From: Lateolabrax maculatus | Lineage: Eukaryota > Chordata > Actinopteri > Acropomatiformes > Lateolabracidae | Reading direction: 5' to 3' | Assembly: GCA_031216445.1 (NCBI GenBank) | Contig: CM062219.1 | Location: forward strand, 21,622,501-21,686,500 | Length of the DNA stretch: 64,000 nucleotides | In this document: in pieces, positions 28,001 to 40,000 of the stretch | Layout of the letters: the number at the start of each line of letters is the position of its first letter | Numbering within the stretch: the first letter of the stretch is position 1 | Made by a program: the position numbers and the translations under genes | The notes under the pieces: generated by a model | Told to the model about the DNA's origin: nothing | Database searches by the model: none | Seen by the model: only the letters and a program-made list of their open reading frames with translations

Positions 28001-31000
28001 ACTGTGCCAGGGTTTGGTCACAAGGCTGTATCCATCACTGTCTCAGGCAGGATCTCATGGTTTTTATTCTACTATATGTTCATTATGGAGAAAATATCTA
28101 TAAGACCTAATATTGTGTCATTTTCTACTGCAATGGAAAGATTGGTAGGCAGTGAAACATTTTCATACATGTTATGTTCGTTTGAATCTATGCAGACACA
28201 ACAAGTTGTAAAAAAAAAAAAAAAAGCTTCTTCACACCTCACACCAAGAGAGATTTAAGGAGGAAAACAGTCGGTCAAGTAGAGAAAAAAGACTTGAGAC
28301 AGTAACTTGAGCTGCCAGTTGTTGAAAGTTGGCTCAGCTCTGACTGTCCGCACTGGGGAAGGATTGGGATGTTTTTCCATTTATTTAGTGATTACCCAGT
28401 CTACCAGGCATGGTGCACTCATGGGAACAGAAAACGCCTTTCACACTGATACGGAGGATTCCCAGTGACGAAAAACATCTGTAGCATTCCTCCAGTTTTC
28501 CATGTTGATCGGGAATGTGTGTCCTCCTCCACAGTTTTATTGTCATATTCCAACAAAACTATCTCACCATTAAGCAGCGTCTTTCCACCGGGATACCACG
28601 CTTTAAATGTGTAAAACAAAGAACTTATATATATATATACCTCAAATGATCTGTCAGCTTCTTTCAGTCTGTCACTCCCTGATTTTGTTGTAGTTCCCAA
28701 TAGTGTTCACACACTGCAAAATTTCCAAATTGATGTCACCAGAAAAATGTCTTTAAAGGGGCACTCCACCAGTTTTACACATCCAGATGACTTTACTTTA
28801 CTTTACTACAAATAGTTGTATAATGTCTCCTACTGCTCTGGAGGAGCTTTGTTAAATATGTCAAATAGTGACGCCATGCTTATCTCAGCTTGGACTTTGA
28901 GACTACACATTTATAACAGAAAGCCTCAGTTATAAACTCAGGGAAGGGAGGTACTACAGAGACACCAATGAGTTGCATCATGGGAAATGTAGGATACAGT
29001 GTGTTTGAAGCTTGACCCATACTAGGGACTAAAAGTCAGGAAATCTCAGCCTCTGTTCGATCATTCTTTTTTAATCAGTTTCTTGTGAGTCCCTAAACTT
29101 TATAGGAGCATGATATTAAACCTGTAGTGTCTTTTTTGATTTGAGTTGTCCATGTAACAATTTCAAAACACATCTGGCTCAAGAAATAACTGTAGGTGTA
29201 AAATATTTCAACAATAGATATCTAGAATCTACATCTGTCACATGTGTGACAAGAAAGCAAAAAAAGCCAATTAAATCAATTACTCGTGTGGCTTTACATC
29301 AGAAATATAAATAAATAGTATGTATTAAAAAATACCCTTTGTATGGTCTTTACATAAAAATATAAATGAGCATAAATACAAAATATAAAACTTTAAACTT
29401 TAATTCTCTAAAAGTAGAAACGGAGCCAGAGCCTTTAGTTATCAAGCTCCTCTTCTGTGGAATCAGCTCCCAATTTGGGTTTGTGAGGCAGACACCCTCT
29501 CTTCATTTAAGAGTATGCTAAAAACGTTTCTTTTTGATAAAGCTTATATTAGGGCTGGCTCAGGTGAGTCCTGAACCATCCCTTAGTTATGCTGTTATAG
29601 GCTTAAGACTGCTGGGGGACTTCCTAGGACGCACTGAGCTTCTCTCTCATGCTCTCCCTCTCTATCTGTACGCATTCTTATCCCACTAATACAGGTTACT
29701 AACTCCATTTCTTCCTGGTAGTCCTTGTGCTTTCTGTGTTTTTTCGCCTTCTCACTTTCTGCACGTATTACCGCCCCTGGAGCTGTAGATTCTGGATCTG
29801 TGATTGCCGGCCGTCTACTGCCCCCATGTTCCTGCTCCACACTCACTGCTGCAGTTGTTATTATTATTAGTCTGATTTGTTGTCTCTCCTCCTGTTCTGT
29901 CTCCCCTCTCCCCCTCTCTCCTCCCCTTTCAACCCAACTGGGTCGATGCAGATGGCCGCCCACCCAGAGCCTGGTTCTGCTCGAGGTTTCTACCTGTTAA
30001 AAGGGAGTTTTTCCTCGCCACTGTCGCCAAGTGCTGCTCATGGTGGGAACTGTTGGGTCTCTGTAAATAATATTTTAAAGAGTATGGTCTAGACCTACTC
30101 TATGTGAAAGCTTCTTGAGATAACTTTTGTTATGATTTGGCGCTATACAAATAAAATTGACTTGACTTGACTAATACCAATTTTTCATTTCATTCATTCA
30201 CTTCATTTCAATCAACGGCTAAACAGGTTACCATTTTTCAAAACATATTATACTCAAATATCTTCAATTTATTAACACCAATCAAACCGTTTTCTCATAA
30301 AAATGTTTATAAGTCTGTTTATATGAAAGTAATTTGCAATAACAAATAAGTTTAGACAGAAACTTAATCCCACACAGGTTATCTTTTTAACTAACAGAGT
30401 GAGGAAACGTAATGAATGTATCTTAAAAGTTTCAAAATGTTCATAATAAACGTAGCTGCAAAGCTTTCACAGAGAGCCTATTCTGCAAAATAAAAAGCAT
30501 GATTAATGTTTTTAAGATTGTGTTTAGACAGCTCAAAGCTTTTGGTTTAGCTTCAGGAAATATGGTGATATTGGTTAAATATTGAAAAAATCAGCGTGAC
30601 ATGGGATGGGATGTGTTTACTGTTTCTGTTTTTAACCAAAACCACTATCGTTCCCTGTTCAGGTGGGACTTACTGTAGGATGCAAACCTGGTGTCAAAGT
30701 CCTGTACCTTGTATGCCCACCATCCACTTGACCATGAATCTTATGCGGTAAAAGAATGTTGCATTTCAGTCAACATAATCCACACAGCAATTACGTTTTC
30801 CTTTAAAAGGATTTGGCAAAACCATTGAGCAGTATATAAATGTAAGAGGCAGGGTGTATGGCTAACTTAGTCCATCACACTAACTTCAAAACAAGCCTCA
30901 TCTAAGAAAGATTCATATTATCCTCAAAACAAATCCTCTTTTTTGAACTCTGAAAAATAAAATGAAACATTTCTTCAAAACCAGTTCCTCATTTAAACCC

Positions 31001-34000
31001 CTCAGGTTTAACTGAATTTCCAGCTAACTTTGTTAGCTGAGCGTTAGTTAGTAACATCCCTAGCAATACAGTCAAATAATACGAAAACTAGGTAGTTGAA
31101 AAATAAAATAAGCATGTAAAAGGTGAGCTAAAGAGTATTTTATTAAATGATATACAGTCCATGTAGTTATATTGTTACAGCTGAACTTGAGGTCTCCTGA
31201 GCATCTTGTGTTGCTATCATGACTAAATCACAAGCTCCAGTGCCCAAGGCCATTTCCTACCACGCAATTTTCTCCTCCTATTATTAATGCTCTGCCCTAA
31301 ACACAGTGTTCCCCCATTTCCTGTTCTTGGCCCCCAAATTGAGCCTCAGACATATTGTTGGGGCCCGCTGACCTGTAAAACACAGTCAATGCATCAGAGG
31401 CTTTGGTGGCTCTTGAGGAAATTAAAGACATGTTACTGAAGGGGACAGTGGCAGGACAGTGGCAGTCACGGTTCTCTGCCTAGTCAAACATTTCATGTAA
31501 AAACATGTAGACTAGAGCACTGTTGAGTTACTGTATACTGACTTTTTTCCTCCTAAAGCACAAAGCGTTTTATCCAAACATCCAAAATACATCCAAAATA
31601 TGAAATAATCACATTGAACCTCATCCTTTATGACTGGCTGAGAACATCCCCACTGGTCTCCCTCAGACGTGAATATGTTTCTGAGCTGCTCTATCACACA
31701 CTGATGGTGACAGAGCACAGCTCGGGTGGTCTGTCTGGGCCTCAGTCTGGTATTGATCTGTGGACTGACCAGGCTGATTCGTTGTCCCAGAGACACAGAC
31801 CAGTGGTTACTGGAGGAAGAGATTAGGATTAAGAGACACTAAGCCCTGAAACACGTACTAGTTAAACTCAGAAAAGTTAGACTCAGAAAACCTCCATTTT
31901 TATTGAGATTCTTTGCCTGAAGTGGATTTTTAAGACCAGTGCTATTCCTTCACTATGTAATGTCACCTACATATTTTTATTTTTATTCCTTTTCTTCCCC
32001 TCTTTCATTTGTACTTTTTCTGTTTATACCAACTTAAATTATTTTTAGCAATTCCAAATTTATTTTGTAGAATCTGCATGATGTACCATCCCGTTTTGCT
32101 CAATAAAAAGCTTAATAAATGAGCAGAAACATTTAAAGAAAAAACACGCCTCTCATTTTCTCTTCTTTCCACAATTAAGCATCAAATTTCCAAGTCATTC
32201 ATACTGTCAAGTTCCTATTGACTAGAGACATTTCTTTTTTACAGATGAGTGTGTGAGAGCAGACAGACAGGCCGGGCCTAGTGGGACAGAGGAGAGCCCC
32301 GGGGCCCAGACACAACAATAAGCTCCTTTATTACAGGCTGACACTGAAGACAGCAGGGGCACACCCTGTGGCCTCCTCATGCATATCAACATATAGGCCT
32401 GCATGGAGACACATTCATGGGCCTGTAAGTCCAAACAAGAATAACATCCCCTAAACACTGAGTGAAAACTGTCTGCAAGTTTGGTGCAAACAAGATAGCT
32501 CAACCAATTAAAGGCCCCAAACACAAACAACAGTCCTGATGTGCTGATGAGTCCAAGCTACCACTGTGGAAGATGTACAGCACTTACATTAGCCTGAAGA
32601 CATATACTGGTCGGAGGGGTGCTTGAAGTGTCAAGTGATGAAGACTCACAAGACAAGAGGAGAGGACTTCACCAACTTTGTCCACAGCTGCTTATTTAAA
32701 GACTGAACTTTCAGAGTTTGGTGTCAAAACGATTTGCAAAACATCAAAGAGGCTCCACAGAATACAGAGTTTTAGTGTTAACTCTTAATTCCATCAGCCT
32801 AAACCATGAAGTGTGGCAGCAACACAGAAGTGAGACTAAAGTGAGAGGGAAAAAAAGCTGATTTCTTGGAAATCCCTCTTGGACTAATAGGAGTTCTCCA
32901 GAGATTTAGTATTTCACTCCATACAAAGAGAAAGATTAAAAAATGAATGGTCAACATCAAAGCAGCAGAGCAGTATAGGTAAGTATGGGTCGAGATCGAA
33001 AAACACTGGAGCTCAAATTTCCCGTAATGCAACCAATGGCGTTTCTTCGTCAGACCCTCCCTCACTGGTAAACGCCCACATCTTTCAAACTCCATGTCAC
33101 AGTTTGTAACACAGATTTTCTGTTATAAATTGCAAATCTCCAAGCTAAAGCTGAGATAAACCCAAAATATCATTATGACATCATCAGGGAGTTTTTTTCT
33201 CAGATTTATCAAAGCACCTCCATAGCTACAGAAGACATTATACAAGTGTTTTCACTGGCTGAGTCGTACTAAACATCCAAGAACAAAAACAACCAGTTAA
33301 CTGGCTTTAATATGTCAAATCTGTGGAGTACTCCTTCAAAGCTTCTATGGAATGGGCACTTGAACTACATGGGACGTGCATCTTCAGTGGTGATCTCTAA
33401 AAAGTGAAATGAATCACCACAAGTTCTTCAACAATCCTGCCTTTTGCCTGTTCTATTGGATCAAACTTACTGCTTCAGTATAACTACTAGCTCAAAGAGT
33501 TGCATGAGGTGTCTCTTGGAAAACATTCTTCTACAGGTTCATTTGGTGATTATGAGTCCTGGGAACTTTCATAAGCCTCAGCAACAATTGTTATGGACAT
33601 GAAGCAACCCTATCTCTAGACAAAAACATTAGTATTGGGCCATTCTGTTTTTTTCATTCTTGCTTACTACTATATTTGTGCATGGCAACAACAGTGTGGT
33701 TAAAGTTAGGAAAAGATCCTGGTTATGGTAAAAAACAAACAAACAAACAAAAAAAAACAGTAATTGCTGTCTGGAATGGAATGTGAACTGTAGTCCCCTG
33801 CAAGTGAGATGTTTTACAGCCCCATCCACCATCCCGACCTACTCACCTGTGCATTACCCCTCACTACATAAAGGAAGCACTACTTCCAGCGCTGGTACTG
33901 AAAGTTGGCACTGAACGTAAATTGTCCAATATGGACTTATTTTCGAGGGACTGGGCTGGAAGAAACCATTCAGATATGTGCAAATGGGAACAAAACATGG

Positions 34001-37000
34001 TGACTGAATCCATCAGATCTGTTTGAAAAATGCAGTACACTTACACTTGAAAAAACAAACACAATTAATGTAGTGTGTAATGTTGAATGTAGTGTTGATG
34101 GACACTGTTGTCCCATAATGCAATGCTGCTACGGAAATAAAGGACCTACTCCTAGGACCTACGACCTAAAAGTGAAAAATGGCAGCTGATGGGTGATGTC
34201 TGCAGAGACTGTGTGAGGGTATCATGCATCACGCTGACATCTGGATCAGAGGCGGAACTGTAAATGAGCAACTGTGCAGCCTAATTCAATTGAATGGTAA
34301 TATCAGCCTTAATCGAGTGCCTGGTGAGCTTAGCCAGACTACGGTGAAGAAGCACAAACTGGGAGCTGGTGTTGGCAGACAACAATCCGGACTATCTGCC
34401 TTTAAAATGTTTATATTGTTTGTTAATATGTAAAATTGTGGTTTAATGGTGGTCAGGGGGTTACTGACTAGGACGCTCAGGGTACAGGAATATCCACTAC
34501 AACTATACTGAAATAAGTTACCATGCCCTAACCTGAGTGATTTTGACTGATGGTGGCACAAGGTAAGGCACTCACCAACAATTTTAGTGATAATCCTCTG
34601 AGAACATGAGCTTCCATAATACATTTCGTATTGATCTGGCCAGTAGTTAGTAGTAGCCAGTAGAAAATACCTCTGAACCAAAATGTTGGAAAAGCAGATG
34701 GAGTGAGCAACAACACCAGCTCTGGACCTGAGTGCTGCATAACAGGGCAGAAAGAAACAAATACAACCAATACTATAACACATAGCATATATTTAATTAT
34801 ATTTACACACACTTGTGGAGGAAGAATTCAGATCCAGAAGGAATAGTTCAGGACGTGGTATCTTAGCATAAAGACTGGAAGCAGGGGGAAATAGCTAGCC
34901 TGACTGTCCACAGTTCAAAAATACACCTACCAACGCTCATTTATTTATTCTCTACACAAATCAAAATGTAAAAAAAGGCAGATAGTAGACCTGAGATTGA
35001 CATCAGTCTTCTCATCTCACTGTCAGAAATAACTAAGTTAATGTACAGAAGAAATTTTAAATTTTTTAATGTATGTTTGGTTGAGTTAAATTGAATTACT
35101 TAATATTGTAAATGGGCTGCATTTATAAAGCGCTTGTGTAGTTTAGTGACCTCTCAAACCACTTTACAACACATGCCAACATTAATGACAACAATGGCAG
35201 AGGCGAGCAGTTGGGGGTTCAGTGTCTTTTTGGATTGAACCAGGAACTTTCTAATTACTAGACAGCCACACTACCTCCTCAGCCCTGCCGCCCCGTTACA
35301 TTCCCTTTTATAAGCTAATTATGATATAACTTTGTATACAAAACATGCAAACTAGCCATCGAATGTAGTGAAAATAAAAGTGCAATTCTTGCCTCTGAAA
35401 TGAAGCAGTGAAGTTGAAGTAGTTAGTAAAGTACACGTATCTCAAATTTGTACTTAAGTACAGTACTTGAGGAAATGTATGTCTGATTGAAACAAAGAAA
35501 CAGACCCCACAGCCATTAGAAGAAACAGTGTGTTTTGCTCCGGTTGCGTGTCTGACTGTTGGTGTGGCCCCGCGCAGCAGTCAGTAAAACGACACCACAG
35601 TCTGCTTTTCCTCCTCTGAGTTCAGAGTGCTTTCACAGAACACCAGAGTCTCACACACAAAGAGATGGCTGCTCACTGACAGCAACAGCTGGAGGACTTA
35701 CCACTGGAGCAGTTGGAGCCCCCCCAGCCCGGCTCGCACTGGCAGGTGTTGGGGGCCATGCAACGGCCGTGGACACAGCTCTCTGCACAATAAGCTGGAC
35801 ATGGAGGAGACAGGAAGACAGGGATCAGTTATACTTTCAAAAAATATATCTGCATTACAATTAGTCATGTAAATAGGCAAATAAAATTGAGACTTGCGAC
35901 TCTGTTCTCTGTTTCGATGTCTGAACACTCAACTTGATTTAACAAAATATTGGATCGGACCACTTTATTTAAGTATGTCAGTCAAGTTAAAAGAATCCTT
36001 GTTTTCTGCTCTAAACCATTTTCACTGGAAGGGCAGTGATTTTCAACCACTTTTTTTGTGCACATGCATTGAAAAGTCTTGTTTTCTGCTTTGAGAAGAC
36101 ACCAATCAAAATAGTTTAGAAAACCTTTTCATCAACAACGCTTCACAGTGTGTGCTGTAAACAGACAAACTGACTCTAGCCAAAGAAAATGAACTAAATT
36201 TAGCCTTAATGCAATTCGACTTCCTTTCCAATCTGACTCCCATCTGAAAATGCCATGTTGCCTGGAGTATCTGGCAAATCCTCCTTCCTGAAGTGTTTTG
36301 TGGGGGGACTCAGTGAGATACTCAGAGCAGCATGTGATAGTTGCTTATACAACGGAGCCTTTTCACACCAAAATAAATTCCCCTCTGCACTCCCGGGGCA
36401 TATTATCACGGCCCCTGCATGAATCAAACTGTGGTCTCCATCTCCACCAAAGCACACAGATATTACTTTACAACTATTTTACCGCCAACTCCTCCCACCA
36501 TCATGACAACAGGGCTGTGTGTTGACATAATGCTTTCTTTTACCGTTGCTGCTGAACAGCAGTTGTTGTTTTTGCCACTGGCCACTGTGGCTTCACACCT
36601 GTCACTGTCTGCTGGCTGCTGACTATCTAAAGAGGGGTGGGGGTGCAGAGTAACCTCATTGGCAAGTGAAGTCACTGTAACACATGTAGTGGACAGGTTC
36701 TGTTTTTTCTGACTAGTGACCAGTGTTTATGTCAATCTAGCCATCCTCATTACCCTTAGTTAGCACTTCTTTACTAGTCATGATCAATCTGTTTTTATTA
36801 ACAGGCAATGTACCACAGTCCTTCAAAGTAGCTGTAATTAAACCTCTTTAAAAAGCCTATGCTTGATCCAGGGGTTTTAGCCAATTATAGACCTATATCT
36901 AACCTTCCCTTTCTCTCCAAAATCCTTGAGAATGTGGTCGTTAATCAGTTATGTGACTTTCTAAACAGCGATAGTTTATTTGAGGATTTTCAGTCAGGAT

Positions 37001-40000
37001 TTAGGGACCATCATAGCACAGAGACAGCACTGGTGAAAGTGACAAATTACCTTTGATTGCATCAGACAAAGGATTTGTACTTGTTCTGTTAGATCTTAGT
37101 GCCGCTTTCGATACCATTGACCATGGTATCCTATTACAGAGACTGAAGCATTTGATTGGCGTCAAAGGACCCGCACTAAGCTGGTTTCAGTCGTATTTAT
37201 CAGATAGATTTCAGTTTGTCCATGTAAATGATGAATCCTCCGTGCACACGGAAGTTAGTCACGGAGTTCCACAAGGTTCGGTGCTTGGACCACTTTTATT
37301 TACCTTGTATATGCTTCCTTTAGGCAATATAATTAGGAAACACTCCATAAACTTTCACTGCTATGCAGATGATACTCAATTATACTTATCGATAAAGCCA
37401 GATGAAACCGGTAAGTTAGCCAAGTTTCAGGCATGTATTAAGGACATAAAAGACTGGATGACCTGCAATTTTCTGCTGTTAAACTCAGACAAAACTGAAG
37501 TTATTGTTCTGGGTCCTAAACACCTGCGAGACGCAGGTGTTTAGATATAGTTATGTATAGATATAGTTACTCTAAATGGCATTGCCCTGGCCTCTAGTAC
37601 CGCTGTAAGGAGTCTAGGAGTAATCTTTGATCAGGACATGTCCTTTAATACCCATATAAAACAGACTTCAAGGACTGCCTTCTTCCACTTACGTAACTAA
37701 TACGTAATTATAAAAATCAGGCATATCCTGTCTCAAAAAGATGCAGAAAAACTAGTTCATGCATTTGTTACTTCTAGGTTGGATTATTGTAATTCCTTAT
37801 TATTGGGCTGCCCCGATAAGTCTCTAAAGACTCTCCAGCTGATCCAGAATGCGGCTGCACGTGTACTGACAGGAACTAGCAAAAGAGAACATATTTCTCC
37901 AATATTAGCCTCTCTGCACTGGCTCCCTGTAGAATCCAGAAAATAATTTAAAATCCTCCTCCTCACTTACAAAGGTCTTATTGGTCAGGCACCATCATAT
38001 CTTAAAGAGCTGATAGTACCGTATTACCTCACTAGAGCACTATGCTCACAGAATGCAGGGTTACTTGTGGTACCTAAAGTCTCTAAAAGTAGAATGGGAG
38101 CCAGAGCCTTTAGTTATCAAGCTCCTCTTCTGTGGAATCAGCTCCCAATTTGGGTTCAGGAGGCAGACACCCTCTCTTCATTTAAGAGTATGCTAAAAAT
38201 GTTCCTTTTTGATAAAGCTTATAGTTAGGGCTGGCTCAGGTGAGTCCTGAACCATCCCTTAGTTATGCTGTTATAGGCTTAGACTGCCGGGGGATTTCCT
38301 ATGATGCACTGAGTTTCTGTCTCCTCTTCTCCCTCTCTATCCGTACGCATTCTTATCCCACTAATACACATTACTAACTCCACATTTTCCTGTTAGTTCC
38401 TGTGCCTTCTGTGCTTTTTTTCGCCTTCTCACTTTCTGCAGGTATTTCTGCCTCTGGAGCTGTAGATTCTGGATCTGTGATTGCCGGCCGTCTACTGCGC
38501 CCATGTTCCTGCTCCACACTCACTGCTGCAGTTGTTATTATTATTAGTCTGATTTGTTCTCTCTCCCCCTGTTCTGTCTCCCATCTCCCCCTCTCTCCTC
38601 CCCTTTCAACCCAACTGGGTCGATGCAGATGGCCGCCCACCCAGAGCCTGGTTCTGCTCGAGGTTTCTACCTGTTAAAAGGGAGTTTTTCCTTCCACTGT
38701 CGCCAAGTGCTGCTCATGGTGGGAACTGTTGGGTCTCTGTAAATAATATTTTAAGGAGTATGGTCTAGACCTACTCTATGTGAAAGCGTCTTGAGATAAC
38801 TTTTGTTATGATTTGGCGCTATACAAATAAAATTGACTTGACTTGACTTGACTCATGCTTAATAATTTGAATGGTGTCAAGTAAGCTGAATGTGTGTCCA
38901 TATGTGGGTGTGTGTGTGAATTTACTCACGAGCACAGATGTCTCCATTCTCATAGAAGCCCGGGCAGCACTGGGACTTTCTCCGGTACATGGTCTTCTCT
39001 CCTCTACGATACGCTGTCCTATAGCTCACCCTGCACACAGACAGGAAGTGAGGTCGTGGAAATAAAACAGGATATATTATGTAATTAACAGAAGCCCATC
39101 ACCTTGTCTTACTTAGGCGTGTGAGAAGAACTTGTTTCTGAATTGTGTATCACATTCTCTCCCTGAAATGTATGCAATAAAGCATTTGAACTTAATCCAC
39201 CTCAGATCATTGCAGCTGATTTCACCTCAGTGTGGTCCTCTAGAAGCAGCTGACACACAATACTATCAGCTGACAGCATCAACAACCACAACAGACTGTG
39301 CACAGCTTGTTAAATGGACCTGAATAATCATGACTGATATTTCCAGGTTTGAGGAATAAAAATATGTAAAAATCCTGTACTGCATTATACAATCAGTGAC
39401 TTTCTAAATTGAATAGAATCAAACACAAGAGCTCAATCATAAATTCTAGCTTTAAAATAATAATTTTAAAGTTTTGATTCACACTGTCAGGCGAGTGTGT
39501 TACATCAGCTAAAGAAGAATGGTTGTTTGTGGTTTTGATTGCATTTGAGGGGTTTTAAATAATAAGTTGTATGAATATCATGCTACTTATCATTTTAACA
39601 TGCAATGCTGGCCTTCAACTACTCTCTCACTGCAGCTGAAGTGTTGTGAAAGATTAACTATAAACTAAAAGTAAGTGGACCTTATTAGAATGTTATTGTT
39701 ATTTTCTAAATTGACAATACGGTCTGCTTTTAGTTGTGTTGGCTCTCATTGTGTGGTCATGCAGTTGCTAGTGCAGATTGATTTCTCTACACAGCATTAC
39801 CATGCTACAATAACATAAGCTTGACAAAAATAAACAAAGACAAAATCTTCACTGTGATGGATTGCCTGCCTTGAGCAACTTTCAGGCTTGGGGGAGGTAA
39901 CAACTCTGTGGTAAGCTCTGGAAAAAGGTTCACAGGCAGGTGAAGTACACGCCTTCAATAAGCCACGACTCTCTCTACGTACACACACACATTCTTGCCT

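Larger units (their letters stand above)
24920..35701 (-). other. megf10 large intron (10.8 kb), repeat-rich
   Basis: Contains a repeat at about 26957-27170, a poly(A) run near 28209-28224, an interspersed repeat at about 28750-29040 with an inverted partner at about 32975-33345, a LINE tail copy at 29406-30172, one TTAGCATAAAGACT repeat (about 34860-34945) and a MITE-like repeat (about 35355-35485). I looked for a cysteine-rich exon and found none. Confidence 0.65.

Noticed and set aside
34286..34783. 165-aa open frame on the minus strand
   Set aside because: No family resemblance and no EGF-type cysteine spacing; in a repeat-rich intron and with no conserved splice sites.
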